From Enterovibrio calviensis DSM 14347 (GTDB lineage: Bacteria > Pseudomonadota > Gammaproteobacteria > Enterobacterales > Vibrionaceae): 61,656 bases of DNA. The DNA lies in contig NZ_JHZA01000024.1 of the NCBI RefSeq assembly GCF_000621165.1, forward strand, positions 1 through 61,656, read 5' to 3'. The translations under genes were made by a program, and so were the position numbers. Position 1 is the first letter of the stretch; every line of letters begins with the position of its first letter. The notes below the pieces were generated by a model. That model saw only the letters and a list, made by a program, of their open reading frames with translations. It ran no database searches and was not told the DNA's origin. This document shows positions 27,952 through 37,544 of the stretch, piece by piece.

Positions 27952-29523
27952 TTATATTTCATCAATGCCCGTCAGTAGCGTTTCTGCCCGCTCTAACACC
28001 CCTTTTTGCTGCTCGTCAGTCTTCTTGTTCCAATTTGCATAAACCATCTTGGTTCTCGGGTTGCCACCAAAATCGTTTTGGTGTTTGTCCATGAAATGCC
28101 AATAAAGCGCATTCAATGGGCAGGCATCATCTTCAGTGGTTTTCGATACCTGATAGTGGCAACTACCGCAATAATCGCTCATTTTCTTCACATAGTTACC
28201 GCTCGCTGCATAGGCTTTTGAGCCAACGATACCGCCATCTGCGAACTGGCTCATGCCTCGTGTATTGGGGAGTTCTACCCATTCAATGGCGTCGATATAA
28301 ATGCCGAGATACCACTCGTCGACTTGATCGGGGGCTATGCCTGAAATCAGGCAAAAGTTACCTGTGATCATTAAGCGCTGAATATGATGGGCATACGCAT
28401 AATCGAGTGACTGCTCAATCGCGTGTTTCATGCAGGCCATTTTAGTGTCGCCAGTCCAAAACCATGCCGGTAAATCGCGGGTCGCAGACAAGCTATTGAG
28501 GGTGGCGTAATCGGGCATGTTTGCCCAGTAGATACCACGTATAAACTCGCGCCACCCAATCACTTGGCGCACAAAACCTTCCACTTGCGCCAAGCTGATC
28601 TCTTCGGGGCGAGTTTGATAGTGATAAATCACGGTATCGACCACATGCTGAGGGCTAAGAATTTTGCTGTTGAGGGCGAATGACAACCTAGAGTGATACA
28701 GACTCCACTGTTTACGCTGACCTTCGTCGTCACTTTGTCCTGTCATGGCATCTTGGAAACGCCCAAAGTTTGGCAGGCAATGTTGGCAGAAAAAAGCCAG
28801 TAACTCGTTCGCTTGCGTGCGCGTGACCGGCCACAACAGGGATGGCTCTGGCTTTCCAATCACCTTGACTTGATGGCGCTCAATACGCGTGAGAATGTCT
28901 GAAACATCATTACCAAACAGCAGCGGTTGCGGCACCTCACCGATATCTTTCGCTTTGAGTTTGTTTCGGTTGTCGGCATCAAAATTCCATTGCCCCCCTT
29001 CTGGGTTCTCACCGTCCATCAGCACATTAAACCGCACGCGCATCTTGCGGTAGAAAGCCTCCATGCGGTGTCGCTTGCCTTGCTTAAAGTCGCGGGGAAG
29101 TTCTTGGTCTGACAGATAGAAGTGCTCAGATTCGACTGCTGTGGACGTAATAGGTAGCGATGATGCAAACACCGACAACTGCTCTCTGAGTCGGTATTCA
29201 TCGGGCAATTGGTATTCGAATGCACTTACGCCATGTTGCTCGATGAGGTGCGTCAGCAAGGCCGGTAGATCTGGAAATTGCGCAGTGTCGTCCAAAGTTA
29301 AATGCAACACCCTGTGCCCTGCGTGTTGCAGCGCCTGAGCTAATGCCGACATGGCGGCGAAAAAGGCACACACCTTTTGTACATGGTGAGGCACGTAGCT
29401 GGCTTCTTGGTGAAGCTCGGCGATGACATAAAGGGTGTCGTCATCTTGCTCACGAAACCACGAGTGGCTGGCGTTGAGTTGGTCACCGAGGAGTAAACGT
29501 AATCGAGAGGTTTTTATTGTCAT
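27952..29523 (-). CDS. Iron-sulfur bacterial (6-4) photolyase/cryptochrome
   Basis: A 523-aa FeS-BCP type photolyase (PhrB of Agrobacterium, also in V. cholerae), which repairs (6-4) photoproducts using FAD and light. Four cysteines C364, C452, C455 and C468 have the same spacing (88, 3, 13) as the cluster ligands C350, C438, C441 and C454 of PhrB. RLRLLLGDQLNASHSWF begins the antenna domain, and YCGSCHYQVSK and ALYWHFMDKHQ lie in the catalytic domain. It heads a unit with the TIGR03643 gene. No light-regulator gene or clear LitR-type operator was found upstream. Confidence 0.93.
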   Translation of the reverse strand: MTIKTSRLRLLLGDQLNASHSWFREQDDDTLYVIAELHQEASYVPHHVQKVCAFFAAMSALAQALQHAGHRVLHLTLDDTAQFPDLPALLTHLIEQHGVSAFEYQLPDEYRLREQLSVFASSLPITSTAVESEHFYLSDQELPRDFKQGKRHRMEAFYRKMRVRFNVLMDGENPEGGQWNFDADNRNKLKAKDIGEVPQPLLFGNDVSDILTRIERHQVKVIGKPEPSLLWPVTRTQANELLAFFCQHCLPNFGRFQDAMTGQSDDEGQRKQWSLYHSRLSFALNSKILSPQHVVDTVIYHYQTRPEEISLAQVEGFVRQVIGWREFIRGIYWANMPDYATLNSLSATRDLPAWFWTGDTKMACMKHAIEQSLDYAYAHHIQRLMITGNFCLISGIAPDQVDEWYLGIYIDAIEWVELPNTRGMSQFADGGIVGSKAYAASGNYVKKMSDYCGSCHYQVSKTTEDDACPLNALYWHFMDKHQNDFGGNPRTKMVYANWNKKTDEQQKGVLERAETLLTGIDEI

Positions 29524-29775
29524 TCTGTTCTCGCTAACCGTTGATTTTTAGCTTCGCTGATCTTCACTTCTTTAAGTCGCAGATCGTTGTCCTGCAATCG
29601 AAAATCGTGAGTAAACCCGTAAATGGCTTTGTTGATTCAGTCGCAGCCTGTCATTGATATTTTATTCGCAACATAAATGACTTACGTGGCGGCAGCGTGT
29701 TTGGTTTAACCCTGAGGAAGGGATCACAAAGAGGAAAGTGGAAAAACGAAAAGGAAGTGAGGCGGAATGACAAAC
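29524..29775. other. Upstream region of the photolyase gene
   Basis: About 250 bases between the photolyase start and the yfbV terminator. I see no ORF with a ribosome site, no riboswitch-like structure and no convincing operator here. Confidence 0.45.
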
Positions 29776-29806
29776 AAAAACGCCTCGTGGATCCCAAGGC
29801 GCTTTT
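29776..29806 (-). terminator. Intrinsic terminator of yfbV
   Basis: CGCCT / AGGCG flanked by A and T runs (AAAAA on the left, CTTTT on the right), 27 bases past the yfbV stop. Confidence 0.8.
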
Positions 29807-29832
29807 CGTTCTTACTTGTTTTCGTCGGAGTA

Positions 29833-30282
29833 CTAGAACCAGCGCTCCAGTGACGATTTATCCAGTTGCTTAAATGCACGGTTCAAGGTTTGCGCGAGTT
29901 CTTTGTAACGAGGTTGGCTTTTGATTGGCTTCATTGCCCCACCTTCACTCACAATTTTCTCATGAAGCTCACGATACCATCCTGCTAATGCAGGGGGGAG
30001 TTGTGTATCGCGACGTCTTCCTAACCACCACATCCCCTGTAGCGGCATGCTCAATGCAAATAATGCCATGATCATTGCCTGAGGTAATCCCGCATAGTTA
30101 TTGAACGCCATTTGTATCAGCACGCTTATCACCGCGACAGCAGGCATCACTTTTATCGCAAACTGTGTTGCTCTAATCACTCTGTTTTCTGGGAACATGG
30201 GAGCCAGCTCCTTTCGGATTGGCCATTCGGTCATATATTTCTGACCGTCACGAAAACTGTTCCACATCGATTTTTTGCTCAT
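29833..30282 (-). CDS. yfbV: YfbV (UPF0208) membrane protein
   Basis: A 149-aa inner-membrane protein with two hydrophobic segments (about residues 43-60 and 66-85). E. coli YfbV restricts MatP to the Ter region of the chromosome. [50 protein letters not shown] and the end [14 protein letters not shown] align with E. coli YfbV. The second ATG was taken because GAGAGG touches the first with no room. It is divergent from ackA, the same linkage as in E. coli. Confidence 0.92.
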   Translation of the reverse strand: MSKKSMWNSFRDGQKYMTEWPIRKELAPMFPENRVIRATQFAIKVMPAVAVISVLIQMAFNNYAGLPQAMIMALFALSMPLQGMWWLGRRRDTQLPPALAGWYRELHEKIVSEGGAMKPIKSQPRYKELAQTLNRAFKQLDKSSLERWF

Positions 30283-30472
30283 ACGGCGCATACCTCTCAG
30301 CGATGTCTCTGTATTGTCAGCTAAAATCCTGCCGCAACCTTTAAAATAAAGTTTAAAAACATTAATTCAAATCAATAATGACTCAAAAGTTTTTGTTATC
30401 TGCCGCAAGTATCGCTATTCTTAGCCGACCTAAATCAATTGTTGCTCGGATTTGATTATCTCGCAACCACAG

Positions 30473-30550
30473 AAACGCCATATGGATAACCGGCAGCGCA
30501 ACAAATCACCAGAAAGGTGAGCGCAGTAGGTGAGTCTGTCTGGCGTTTTT
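30473..30550 (+). ncRNA. Candidate structured leader RNA upstream of ackA
   Basis: Outer stem AAACGCCA (30473-30480) with TGGCGTTT (30541-30548), followed by further T. Inside lies GCGC / GCGC with a six-base bulge and a hairpin TCACC-AGAAA-GGTGA. The T run lies on the plus strand only, so the whole could form a terminator or attenuator about 150 bases before ackA. No riboswitch class is recognised. The rest of the 417-base yfbV-ackA gap is AT-rich and must hold both promoters, which I cannot place with confidence. Confidence 0.45.
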
Positions 30551-30699
30551 CGTTGCATATCAGGGACCGATGGGCGATGCATCTATTCCGCGACAAATTT
30601 TTTGCTTATTGCTTTTGTGAGAAGGTTGGTGAATTTTTTTTCAACTATCCTTCTTCGAATAGTTAACACACTCTACTTTACACGAATAGGTAGTCTCAA

Positions 30700-31896
30700 A
30701 TGTCTAAGCTGGTTCTTGTTCTTAACTGCGGCAGCTCATCGCTGAAATTCGCTATCATTGACGCACAAACAGGTGATGAGCACCTGTCTGGTCTGGCTGA
30801 GTGTCTTCACCTGCCAGAAGCTCGCATTAAGTGGAAATTGGACGGCAAACACGAAGCTCAACTGGGCGACGGTGCTGCACACAAAGAAGCACTGAGCTTC
30901 ATCGTTGACACCATTCTGGCTTCTAAGCCTGAACTGGCTGAAAACTTGGGCGCAATTGGTCACCGTGTTGTTCACGGTGGCGAGCAATTCACTCAGTCTG
31001 CACTGATCTGTGAAAACGTTCTGAAAGGCATTCAAGATGCTTCTAGCTTCGCACCTCTTCACAACCCAGCACACCTTGTTGGTATTGAAGCGGCTAAAGC
31101 TGCATTCCCAGAACTGAAAAACGTTGCAGTATTCGACACAGCGTTCCACCAAACTATGCCTGAAGAAGCGTTCCTATACGCGCTTCCGTACAAGCTGTAC
31201 AAAGAGAACGGTATCCGTCGTTACGGTATGCACGGTACTTCTCACTTCTTCATCGCGCAAGAAGCAGCAAACCTACTTGGCAAGCCAGTTGAAGAACTAA
31301 ACATCATCAACTGTCACCTAGGTAACGGCGCATCTGTATGTGCTATCAAAAATGGTAAGTCTGTTGACACTTCAATGGGTATGACTCCTCTTGAAGGTCT
31401 GGTAATGGGTACCCGTTCTGGTGACCTAGACCCAGCTATCATTTTCCACCTGCACGATGCACTGGGTTACAGCGTTGAGCAAATCAACAACATGCTGACC
31501 AAAGAGTCTGGCCTTGCTGGTCTGACTGAAGTGACTTCTGACTGTCGTTTCGTTGAAGACAACTACGGCACTAAAGAAGAAGCGACTCGCGCGATGGACG
31601 TATTCTGTCACCGTCTTGCTAAGTACGTTGCAGGTTACACTGCATGTCTTGACGGCCGTCTGGACGCGATCGTGTTCACTGGTGGTATCGGTGAGAACTC
31701 TGGCCCAATCCGTGAGCTAGTTCTGAACCGTCTTGGCCTTCTAGGTGTTGAAGTTGACCAAGAGCGTAACCTGAAAGCTCGCTTCGGCGGCGAAGGCGTT
31801 ATCACTTCTGATAACAGCCGTGTTCCTGCGATGGTTATCTCTACCAACGAAGAACTGGTTATCGCTCAAGATACTGCACGTCTAGCTGCTATTTAA
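30700..31896 (+). CDS. ackA: Acetate kinase
   Basis: A 398-aa ASKHA-fold kinase that interconverts acetyl phosphate and ADP with acetate and ATP. Motifs: [15 protein letters not shown] (phosphate 1), [41 protein letters not shown] and FTGGIGENS, with catalytic and binding residues in place. Length and start match E. coli AckA. AGGT lies before the ATG. Codon bias is strong, as in pflB and pta. It is followed by a hairpin and pta 140 bases later. Confidence 0.98.
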   Translation: MSKLVLVLNCGSSSLKFAIIDAQTGDEHLSGLAECLHLPEARIKWKLDGKHEAQLGDGAAHKEALSFIVDTILASKPELAENLGAIGHRVVHGGEQFTQSALICENVLKGIQDASSFAPLHNPAHLVGIEAAKAAFPELKNVAVFDTAFHQTMPEEAFLYALPYKLYKENGIRRYGMHGTSHFFIAQEAANLLGKPVEELNIINCHLGNGASVCAIKNGKSVDTSMGMTPLEGLVMGTRSGDLDPAIIFHLHDALGYSVEQINNMLTKESGLAGLTEVTSDCRFVEDNYGTKEEATRAMDVFCHRLAKYVAGYTACLDGRLDAIVFTGGIGENSGPIRELVLNRLGLLGVEVDQERNLKARFGGEGVITSDNSRVPAMVISTNEELVIAQDTARLAAI

Positions 31897-31983
31897 TTAG
31901 CGACTGACGTGAACTTGCGGCTGATCAATGCGATCAGTCGTTTCAATTTGGCATAGTGATATGTCCAAATTGAACACCTCAAC

Positions 31984-32011
31984 AAAGCCTGCATCTATGC
32001 GGGCTTTGGTT
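31984..32011 (+). other. Intercistronic hairpin between ackA and pta
   Basis: AAAGCCTGCAT / ATGCGGGCTTT (one G-T pair) followed by GGTTTT, a terminator-like structure that probably lets part of the transcripts through to pta. A second stem CAATTTGG / CCAAATTG lies at 31944-31972. Confidence 0.7.
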
Positions 32012-32036
32012 TTAACATAGTAAAGAGGAATTATCC

Positions 32037-34196
32037 GTGTCCCGTACTATTATGCTCATTCCTATCGGTGCTGGCGTAGGCCTGACAAGTGTCAGTCTTG
32101 GCGTATTGCGTGCGATGGAACATAAGGGCGTTCGCGTTTCGTTTTTCAAACCAATCGCGCAACCACGTCATGGCGACAACCAGCCAGATCTAACGACGAC
32201 CATTATCGAAGCGAACAGCGACATGAAAGTGGCCGAGCCACTGACCATGGCTAACGCTGAAGCGCTGATCCGTACTGACCAAAATGACGTGTTGATGGAA
32301 GAAATCATCGCACGCTTCAAAGGCGCAACTGCAGGTACTGAAGTTGCACTGATTGAAGGTCTTGTACCGACTCGTAACCACCCTTTCGCGAACCAAGTAA
32401 ACTACGAAATCGCGAAGACGCTAGGTGCAGAAATTGTATTCGTTGCCACTCCAGGCACTGACAACCCTGCACAGCTGAAAGAGCGCATTGAAGTTGCTGT
32501 CTCTAACTTCGGTGGTTCGAAGAACGAAAACATTTCTGGCGTTATCATCAACAAGCACAATGCACCTGTTGATGAAGAAGGCCGCACGCGTCCTGACCTG
32601 TCTGACGTCTTTGATGATGCAAATGCAGCGAAATCAGGCAACGTAGAAGTGATGGAAATCTTCAATTCAAGCCCAATCCGCGTTCTGGGTTGTGTGCCTT
32701 GGAGCATCGATTTGATTGCAACTCGTGCTAGCGATTTGGCTAAGCACTTGAATGCTGAAATCGTGAACGAAGGTGAAATCAACACTCGTCGTATTAAGAG
32801 CATCACGTTCTGTGCGCGTTCTATCCCGAACATGGTTGAGCACTTCCGTGCAGGTTCACTGCTGGTAACTTCTGCTGACCGTCCTGACGTTATCGTTGCT
32901 GCATGTCTTGCTGCAATGAACGGCTTGGAAATCGGTGCCCTGCTTCTGACTGGCGGTTACAACATCCCAGAACAACTGCGTGGCCTGTGCCAGCGTGCGT
33001 TTGAATCTGGCCTGCCAGTATTCACCACCCAAGGTAACACTTGGCAGACGTCTTTGAACCTTCAAAGCTTCAGCCTTGAAGTTCCTGCTGACGATAAAGA
33101 ACGTGTTGAGTTCGTTAACGAACATGTGGCTAGCCACATCGACGGTAACTGGATTGAATCACTCTCTGTCGGTTCTAACCGTGCACTGCGTCTAAGCCCA
33201 CCCGCTTTCCGCTACCAGCTGACTGAATTCGCGCGTAAAGCAGCGAAGCGTATCGTTCTGCCTGAAGGCGACGAACCACGTACAGTGAAAGCGGCAGCTA
33301 TCTGTGCTGAGCGTAAGATTGCTGAATGTGTGCTTTTGGGTAACCCAGAAGAGATTCGTCGTGTTGCTGCGCAACAAGGCGTTGAGCTAGGCGCTGGCGT
33401 AACCATCATCAACTCTGACGAAGTACGTGAAAACTACGTAGCACGTTTGGTTGAGCTACGTGGTTCGAAAGGCATGACTGAAGTTGTTGCTCGTGAGAAG
33501 CTACAAGATTCAGTATTCCTTGGCACCATGATGCTTGAAGCGGGTGAAGTTGACGGTCTGGTTTCTGGTGCGGTTCATACCACAGCAAACACCATCGTTC
33601 CTCCGTTCCAAATCATCAAAACAGCACCTGACGCATCTATCGTATCGTCAATCTTCTTCATGCTTCTGCCTGATCAAGTATTGGTATACGGTGACTGTGC
33701 GATCAACCCTGATCCAACCGCTGAGCAATTGGCTGAAATCGCTATCCAGTCTGCAGATTCTGCGGCTGCATTCGGTATCGAGCCGCGCGTAGCAATGATC
33801 TCATACTCTACTGGTGAATCTGGTAAGGGTGCAGACGTTGATAAAGTACGTGAAGCAACGCAACTGGCTCAAGCGAAACGTCCTGATCTGATCATCGATG
33901 GTCCGCTTCAGTACGACGCAGCGATCATGGAAAACGTAGCAGCATCGAAAGCGCCAAACTCGCCAGTAGCGGGTAAAGCGACTGTATTCGTATTCCCTGA
34001 CCTGAACACCGGTAACACCACGTACAAAGCAGTACAACGTTCTGCTGACTTGGTCTCTATCGGTCCAATGCTTCAAGGCATGCGTAAGCCTGTGAACGAC
34101 CTGTCTCGCGGCGCACTGGTAGACGATATCGTTTACACAGTTGCTCTAACTGCGATTCAAGCGAAACAAGCTGATGATGCAGAAGCTGCTAAATAA
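32037..34196 (+). CDS. pta: Phosphate acetyltransferase
   Basis: A 719-aa enzyme that makes acetyl phosphate from acetyl-CoA. It has the long enterobacterial layout: an N-terminal P-loop-like DRTGG region ([24 protein letters not shown], residues 5-28), a central regulatory domain, and the C-terminal catalytic domain ([16 protein letters not shown] to the end). The start is GTG with GAGGAA seven bases upstream; E. coli pta also uses GTG. With AckA it forms the acetate overflow and anaerobic ATP route that uses the acetyl-CoA from PflB. Confidence 0.97.
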   Translation: MSRTIMLIPIGAGVGLTSVSLGVLRAMEHKGVRVSFFKPIAQPRHGDNQPDLTTTIIEANSDMKVAEPLTMANAEALIRTDQNDVLMEEIIARFKGATAGTEVALIEGLVPTRNHPFANQVNYEIAKTLGAEIVFVATPGTDNPAQLKERIEVAVSNFGGSKNENISGVIINKHNAPVDEEGRTRPDLSDVFDDANAAKSGNVEVMEIFNSSPIRVLGCVPWSIDLIATRASDLAKHLNAEIVNEGEINTRRIKSITFCARSIPNMVEHFRAGSLLVTSADRPDVIVAACLAAMNGLEIGALLLTGGYNIPEQLRGLCQRAFESGLPVFTTQGNTWQTSLNLQSFSLEVPADDKERVEFVNEHVASHIDGNWIESLSVGSNRALRLSPPAFRYQLTEFARKAAKRIVLPEGDEPRTVKAAAICAERKIAECVLLGNPEEIRRVAAQQGVELGAGVTIINSDEVRENYVARLVELRGSKGMTEVVAREKLQDSVFLGTMMLEAGEVDGLVSGAVHTTANTIVPPFQIIKTAPDASIVSSIFFMLLPDQVLVYGDCAINPDPTAEQLAEIAIQSADSAAAFGIEPRVAMISYSTGESGKGADVDKVREATQLAQAKRPDLIIDGPLQYDAAIMENVAASKAPNSPVAGKATVFVFPDLNTGNTTYKAVQRSADLVSIGPMLQGMRKPVNDLSRGALVDDIVYTVALTAIQAKQADDAEAAK

Positions 34197-34214
34197 GCCA
34201 CACGCTTATTGATG

Positions 34215-34246
34215 AAAAAAGCCGATGCTTATGCATCGGCTTTTTT
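34215..34246. terminator. Intrinsic terminator after pta
   Basis: AAAAAAGCCGATG / CATCGGCTTTTTT with a short CTTATG loop; symmetric, so it can serve the converging kinase gene too. Confidence 0.93.
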
Positions 34247-34276
34247 GTCTTTGTCGCTCATCACTCACTTCGTCTT

Positions 34277-34324
34277 TAACTCACTACCTAGCTAACTCAC
34301 TACCTAGCTAACTCGCTTCCTAAT
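34277..34324. repeat. Short tandem repeat, 16-bp unit, three copies
   Basis: TAACTCACTACCTAGC occurs twice exactly and a third time with changes (TAACTCGCTTCCTAAT), in the gap between the pta terminator and the sensor kinase stop. No coding role is visible. Confidence 0.75.
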
Positions 34325-34349
34325 TAACCCGCTCTGGCAAAAAAGTACG

Positions 34350-37271
34350 TCAGCCCGTTTTCTTTTTGAGCTCTTTCAAATGATCTTCCGCGGTCAAAAA
34401 ATCAAACTGATTGATAGCATCTTGTAAACGCTGGAATTCTTCAAGCTGATTGCACCAGCGCGGTAAGGCTTTGGCTAATACGGTCACCTTGTCTTGCACT
34501 TCAATATCGAACTCCTGAAGGCTCACCTGCAGCGCATTGAGTTGTTCCACCAAATACGCATCAAGCGGCTTAATGTCTTCAGTCTGCTCTGGCGCAGGGG
34601 CTTCAACGGCACTTTCAGCGATTTCATCAAACTTTTCCAAGGCACTGGTGACCATCGTTTTCAGCACTAACACATCGCTTTCAGCTACCGGCTCTCCCGC
34701 GTTGTATTTGTCTTCCAATCCAGAGGCAAAATTGGCCATCTCGTCCGCACCAATGTTGCTGCCCGCCCCTTTACACGAGTGTGCCAAGATAGCCTTCTCA
34801 CTGTTGTCATCTAATGTAAGAAGCTGTTCAATCGCACTGACTTGAGAGTTAAGGAACAGCGATAGAATTTTCAGGTACTTGGCTTTATTCCCCCCCAAAC
34901 GCTTAACCCCGTCGGCGAGGTTGATACCCGGGACGTTGTCCACCATCAGATCAAACATGGTTTCGTTGTATTCCATTGTTGCTCTCCTTCGGGTCTCGTC
35001 CGCCTCAAGATCTGCTGCTTTGGGTTGCGGTTGCTGAGGTTCAATAGGTTCAATAGGTTCAATAGGTTCAGATCCTATGGGAGGATCTGACTTTATGTCC
35101 GCCTGATTTACTGAAGCTTCACTAATAGGCGCTTCAACCGGCAATGCTTGGTTCGATGCTGCTAGGTTAGGTGTAGCTTTGTGAGGTGCTGCTTGGTTAG
35201 GTACAGCTTGGCTTGGTTCTGCCACGTTTGATGATGGCGTTGAAGATGCCGTCGTGGTGGTCGTGTCATCAACATCCACGACACCTGACACATCATCACT
35301 GGATTGAGCATCTTCGTCAGGCATATGAAGCAACTCAGGCACAGCACTTTGGGGTGGAGAAACATCTTCTGGCAACCGCGCTACCAGCGAATCTTCTGGG
35401 TTGTACTCAGAGTTAGCCAACCAATAGATCAATCGCTCTTTCAATAGATCAAAATTGATGGGTTTAGCAATATGTTCGTTCATTCCCGCCTCGCGACAAG
35501 CGGCAACGTCGTGTGCATCCGTATTGGCCGTCATGGCTAAAATGGGCAGAGTCGCGATGCCCATTTCTCGACGAATAATTTTGGTTGCCGTTACGCCGTC
35601 AACAACTGGCATTTGCATATCCATGAGTACCAGATCAATGGCATGTGCTTTCAGCAATTGAATTGCCTCGTCACCATTGTTCGCAACAAGCACTCTCACA
35701 GGCAAGCTTTCCATGGCGCCAATCGCCACTTCTTGATTGATCAAGTTATCTTCAACCAACAAGATGACACGGTCACGTAACGCCCATTCCTCCTCAGGAA
35801 TATCTTCCAGTTCGAGCTCAGGCCCCAACTCTCCCGAATTTAAGCGAATGGGGCTGATCGTATTATTTTCGTCAGTTAGCATGCGCATCAAGGCTGAAGG
35901 CAATGTCGGCATAGCGAGCCATTTGAATGGAAAAGAAGGGCGCGTTTCTGCTATATCAAAACTGTTTTCTGGGCCACAGAGCAATAACACCTGAGGCGTG
36001 ACCTCTAATTTGCTGAAGATGGTGGTCAGTAGTGACTTCATTTCTGAATCAATACCTTCCCAATCCACCACGACATGCGCGTAAATACCGCGTTCAATTC
36101 CGGTCTGACATTCTTCCAATTCGGAGAAACTGCGACACTGGCTGACATTCGCGCCAGCAAATACCAATGGATCGCAGATATTGGATTGAAGCGTGGTGTG
36201 TGACGCTATCACCAAGACACTTTTGGTTGTCAACGCGCGAGACCAAGCGCCGCCAAGCCTCGTGTTTTCTCGTACCCCTGACTGACATGGAAGCGTAAAC
36301 GAAAGTGTCGTTCCAATACCCACGCGGCTTTCAACGTGAATATCTCCTCCCATTAGAGCCACCAGCTCTTTCGCCAGTGACAAGCCGAGTCCTTTACCAC
36401 CCTTGGCACGTGATGTTGACGTATCCGCTTGAGAAAAGGGCTGGAACAACATGTCCAATTCTTTGCGTTTAATCCCGATGCCTGTATCTGTAACCGCAAA
36501 ACGGATTTTCACATCATCTTCACGCCGAGATTCCAGCGATACAGAAATAATGACCTCACCGTGGTCGGTAAATTTGATGGCATTGTCACCCAGCGCCATC
36601 AGCACCTGAGTCATTCGAACGATGTCGGCATCAATCACTTTTGGAATCGACATATCTACATTGACGCAGAGCAACAGCCCCTTATCTCTCGCTCGCTCTC
36701 CCAGCGCTTTCGCCACTGGTGAAAGAATGGTTTCAACGTTGCATTCAACCCATTCAATTTCGAGATTTCCCGCTTTAACATTGGTAAAATCCAATGTCGC
36801 GTTTACTGCATCCAACAAAGCATGCCCTGAGACGACCACTCGCCGTATATACTGCTGTTGTTTGCCTTCCAACCCTGCATCCAATGCCAACTGCGACATG
36901 CCGATGATGGCGTTTAAAGGCGTCCTAAACTCATGAGACATATTTGAAAGGAAGTCTCGTTTGGCTTTTTGGGCCGATTGCGCCGCCTTTTTGGCTATTT
37001 GCAATTGTTTTTCAGCTTGTTTAAGCAGCTGTCTCTGCTCTCGCATCTCTTCTTGGGTGCGCTTACTCATCATGCTATTGACGACCAAGGCTCCCGCGAG
37101 AGCTATCACCAAGATGACAAGCAATGTAGTGATGTTTGTCACGCCATCAGCAAGCGTATGGTTCACCTCTGGTAAATTAACACCAGAAAGATAACCATGA
37201 TCGTCCTTGCCGGAGGCAAGGAGAGGGGCAGAAACAATCACAGCGCAAACTAAAATAAAAAATTTGGTCAT
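34350..37271 (-). CDS. Hybrid sensor histidine kinase with HPt domain
   Basis: A 973-aa protein. Order: signal-like N-terminus (MTKFFILVCAVIVSAPLLAS), a short periplasmic stretch of about 30 residues, one membrane helix, a coiled coil, HisKA with H113 in NMSHEFRTPLN, HATPase (N box GDNAIKFTDHG, GTGIGI-like TGIGI, GKGLGLS), a degenerate receiver without the acidic triad, a full receiver (LVEDNLINQEV, LVLMDMQMPVVDG, KPI), a Pro/Ala-rich linker with three PIE repeats, and an HPt domain (LAHSCKGAGSNIGA). No ligand domain is present. The ATG was chosen over a GTG six codons upstream; neither has a good ribosome site. The neighbour HD-GYP regulator, transcribed divergently, is a likely partner. Confidence 0.92.
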   Translation of the reverse strand: MTKFFILVCAVIVSAPLLASGKDDHGYLSGVNLPEVNHTLADGVTNITTLLVILVIALAGALVVNSMMSKRTQEEMREQRQLLKQAEKQLQIAKKAAQSAQKAKRDFLSNMSHEFRTPLNAIIGMSQLALDAGLEGKQQQYIRRVVVSGHALLDAVNATLDFTNVKAGNLEIEWVECNVETILSPVAKALGERARDKGLLLCVNVDMSIPKVIDADIVRMTQVLMALGDNAIKFTDHGEVIISVSLESRREDDVKIRFAVTDTGIGIKRKELDMLFQPFSQADTSTSRAKGGKGLGLSLAKELVALMGGDIHVESRVGIGTTLSFTLPCQSGVRENTRLGGAWSRALTTKSVLVIASHTTLQSNICDPLVFAGANVSQCRSFSELEECQTGIERGIYAHVVVDWEGIDSEMKSLLTTIFSKLEVTPQVLLLCGPENSFDIAETRPSFPFKWLAMPTLPSALMRMLTDENNTISPIRLNSGELGPELELEDIPEEEWALRDRVILLVEDNLINQEVAIGAMESLPVRVLVANNGDEAIQLLKAHAIDLVLMDMQMPVVDGVTATKIIRREMGIATLPILAMTANTDAHDVAACREAGMNEHIAKPINFDLLKERLIYWLANSEYNPEDSLVARLPEDVSPPQSAVPELLHMPDEDAQSSDDVSGVVDVDDTTTTTASSTPSSNVAEPSQAVPNQAAPHKATPNLAASNQALPVEAPISEASVNQADIKSDPPIGSEPIEPIEPIEPQQPQPKAADLEADETRRRATMEYNETMFDLMVDNVPGINLADGVKRLGGNKAKYLKILSLFLNSQVSAIEQLLTLDDNSEKAILAHSCKGAGSNIGADEMANFASGLEDKYNAGEPVAESDVLVLKTMVTSALEKFDEIAESAVEAPAPEQTEDIKPLDAYLVEQLNALQVSLQEFDIEVQDKVTVLAKALPRWCNQLEEFQRLQDAINQFDFLTAEDHLKELKKKTG

Positions 37272-37544
37272 AAGGCGATTATTAGGCACGCTCTTCAGGC
37301 GCTACCATTCCCTCATTTCAACATGCAACCTTCCCGCTTCACTATCTGAAGCGAGTTCATACCTTCTTCACTCCAAAAACACTGACAAGGCTTCCGGATA
37401 CCAGCAAGGGTTTCGCTAATCAGTTGAGACTTTCGTTTTGGGCTAAATATATGTCTCAAATTAAATTAATGCGTTTCAGAATTGGAGCAATATTAAGAGT
37501 AGACCTAGGATTGAATTAGTGAAAAGCGAATCAGGATCCCGTTG

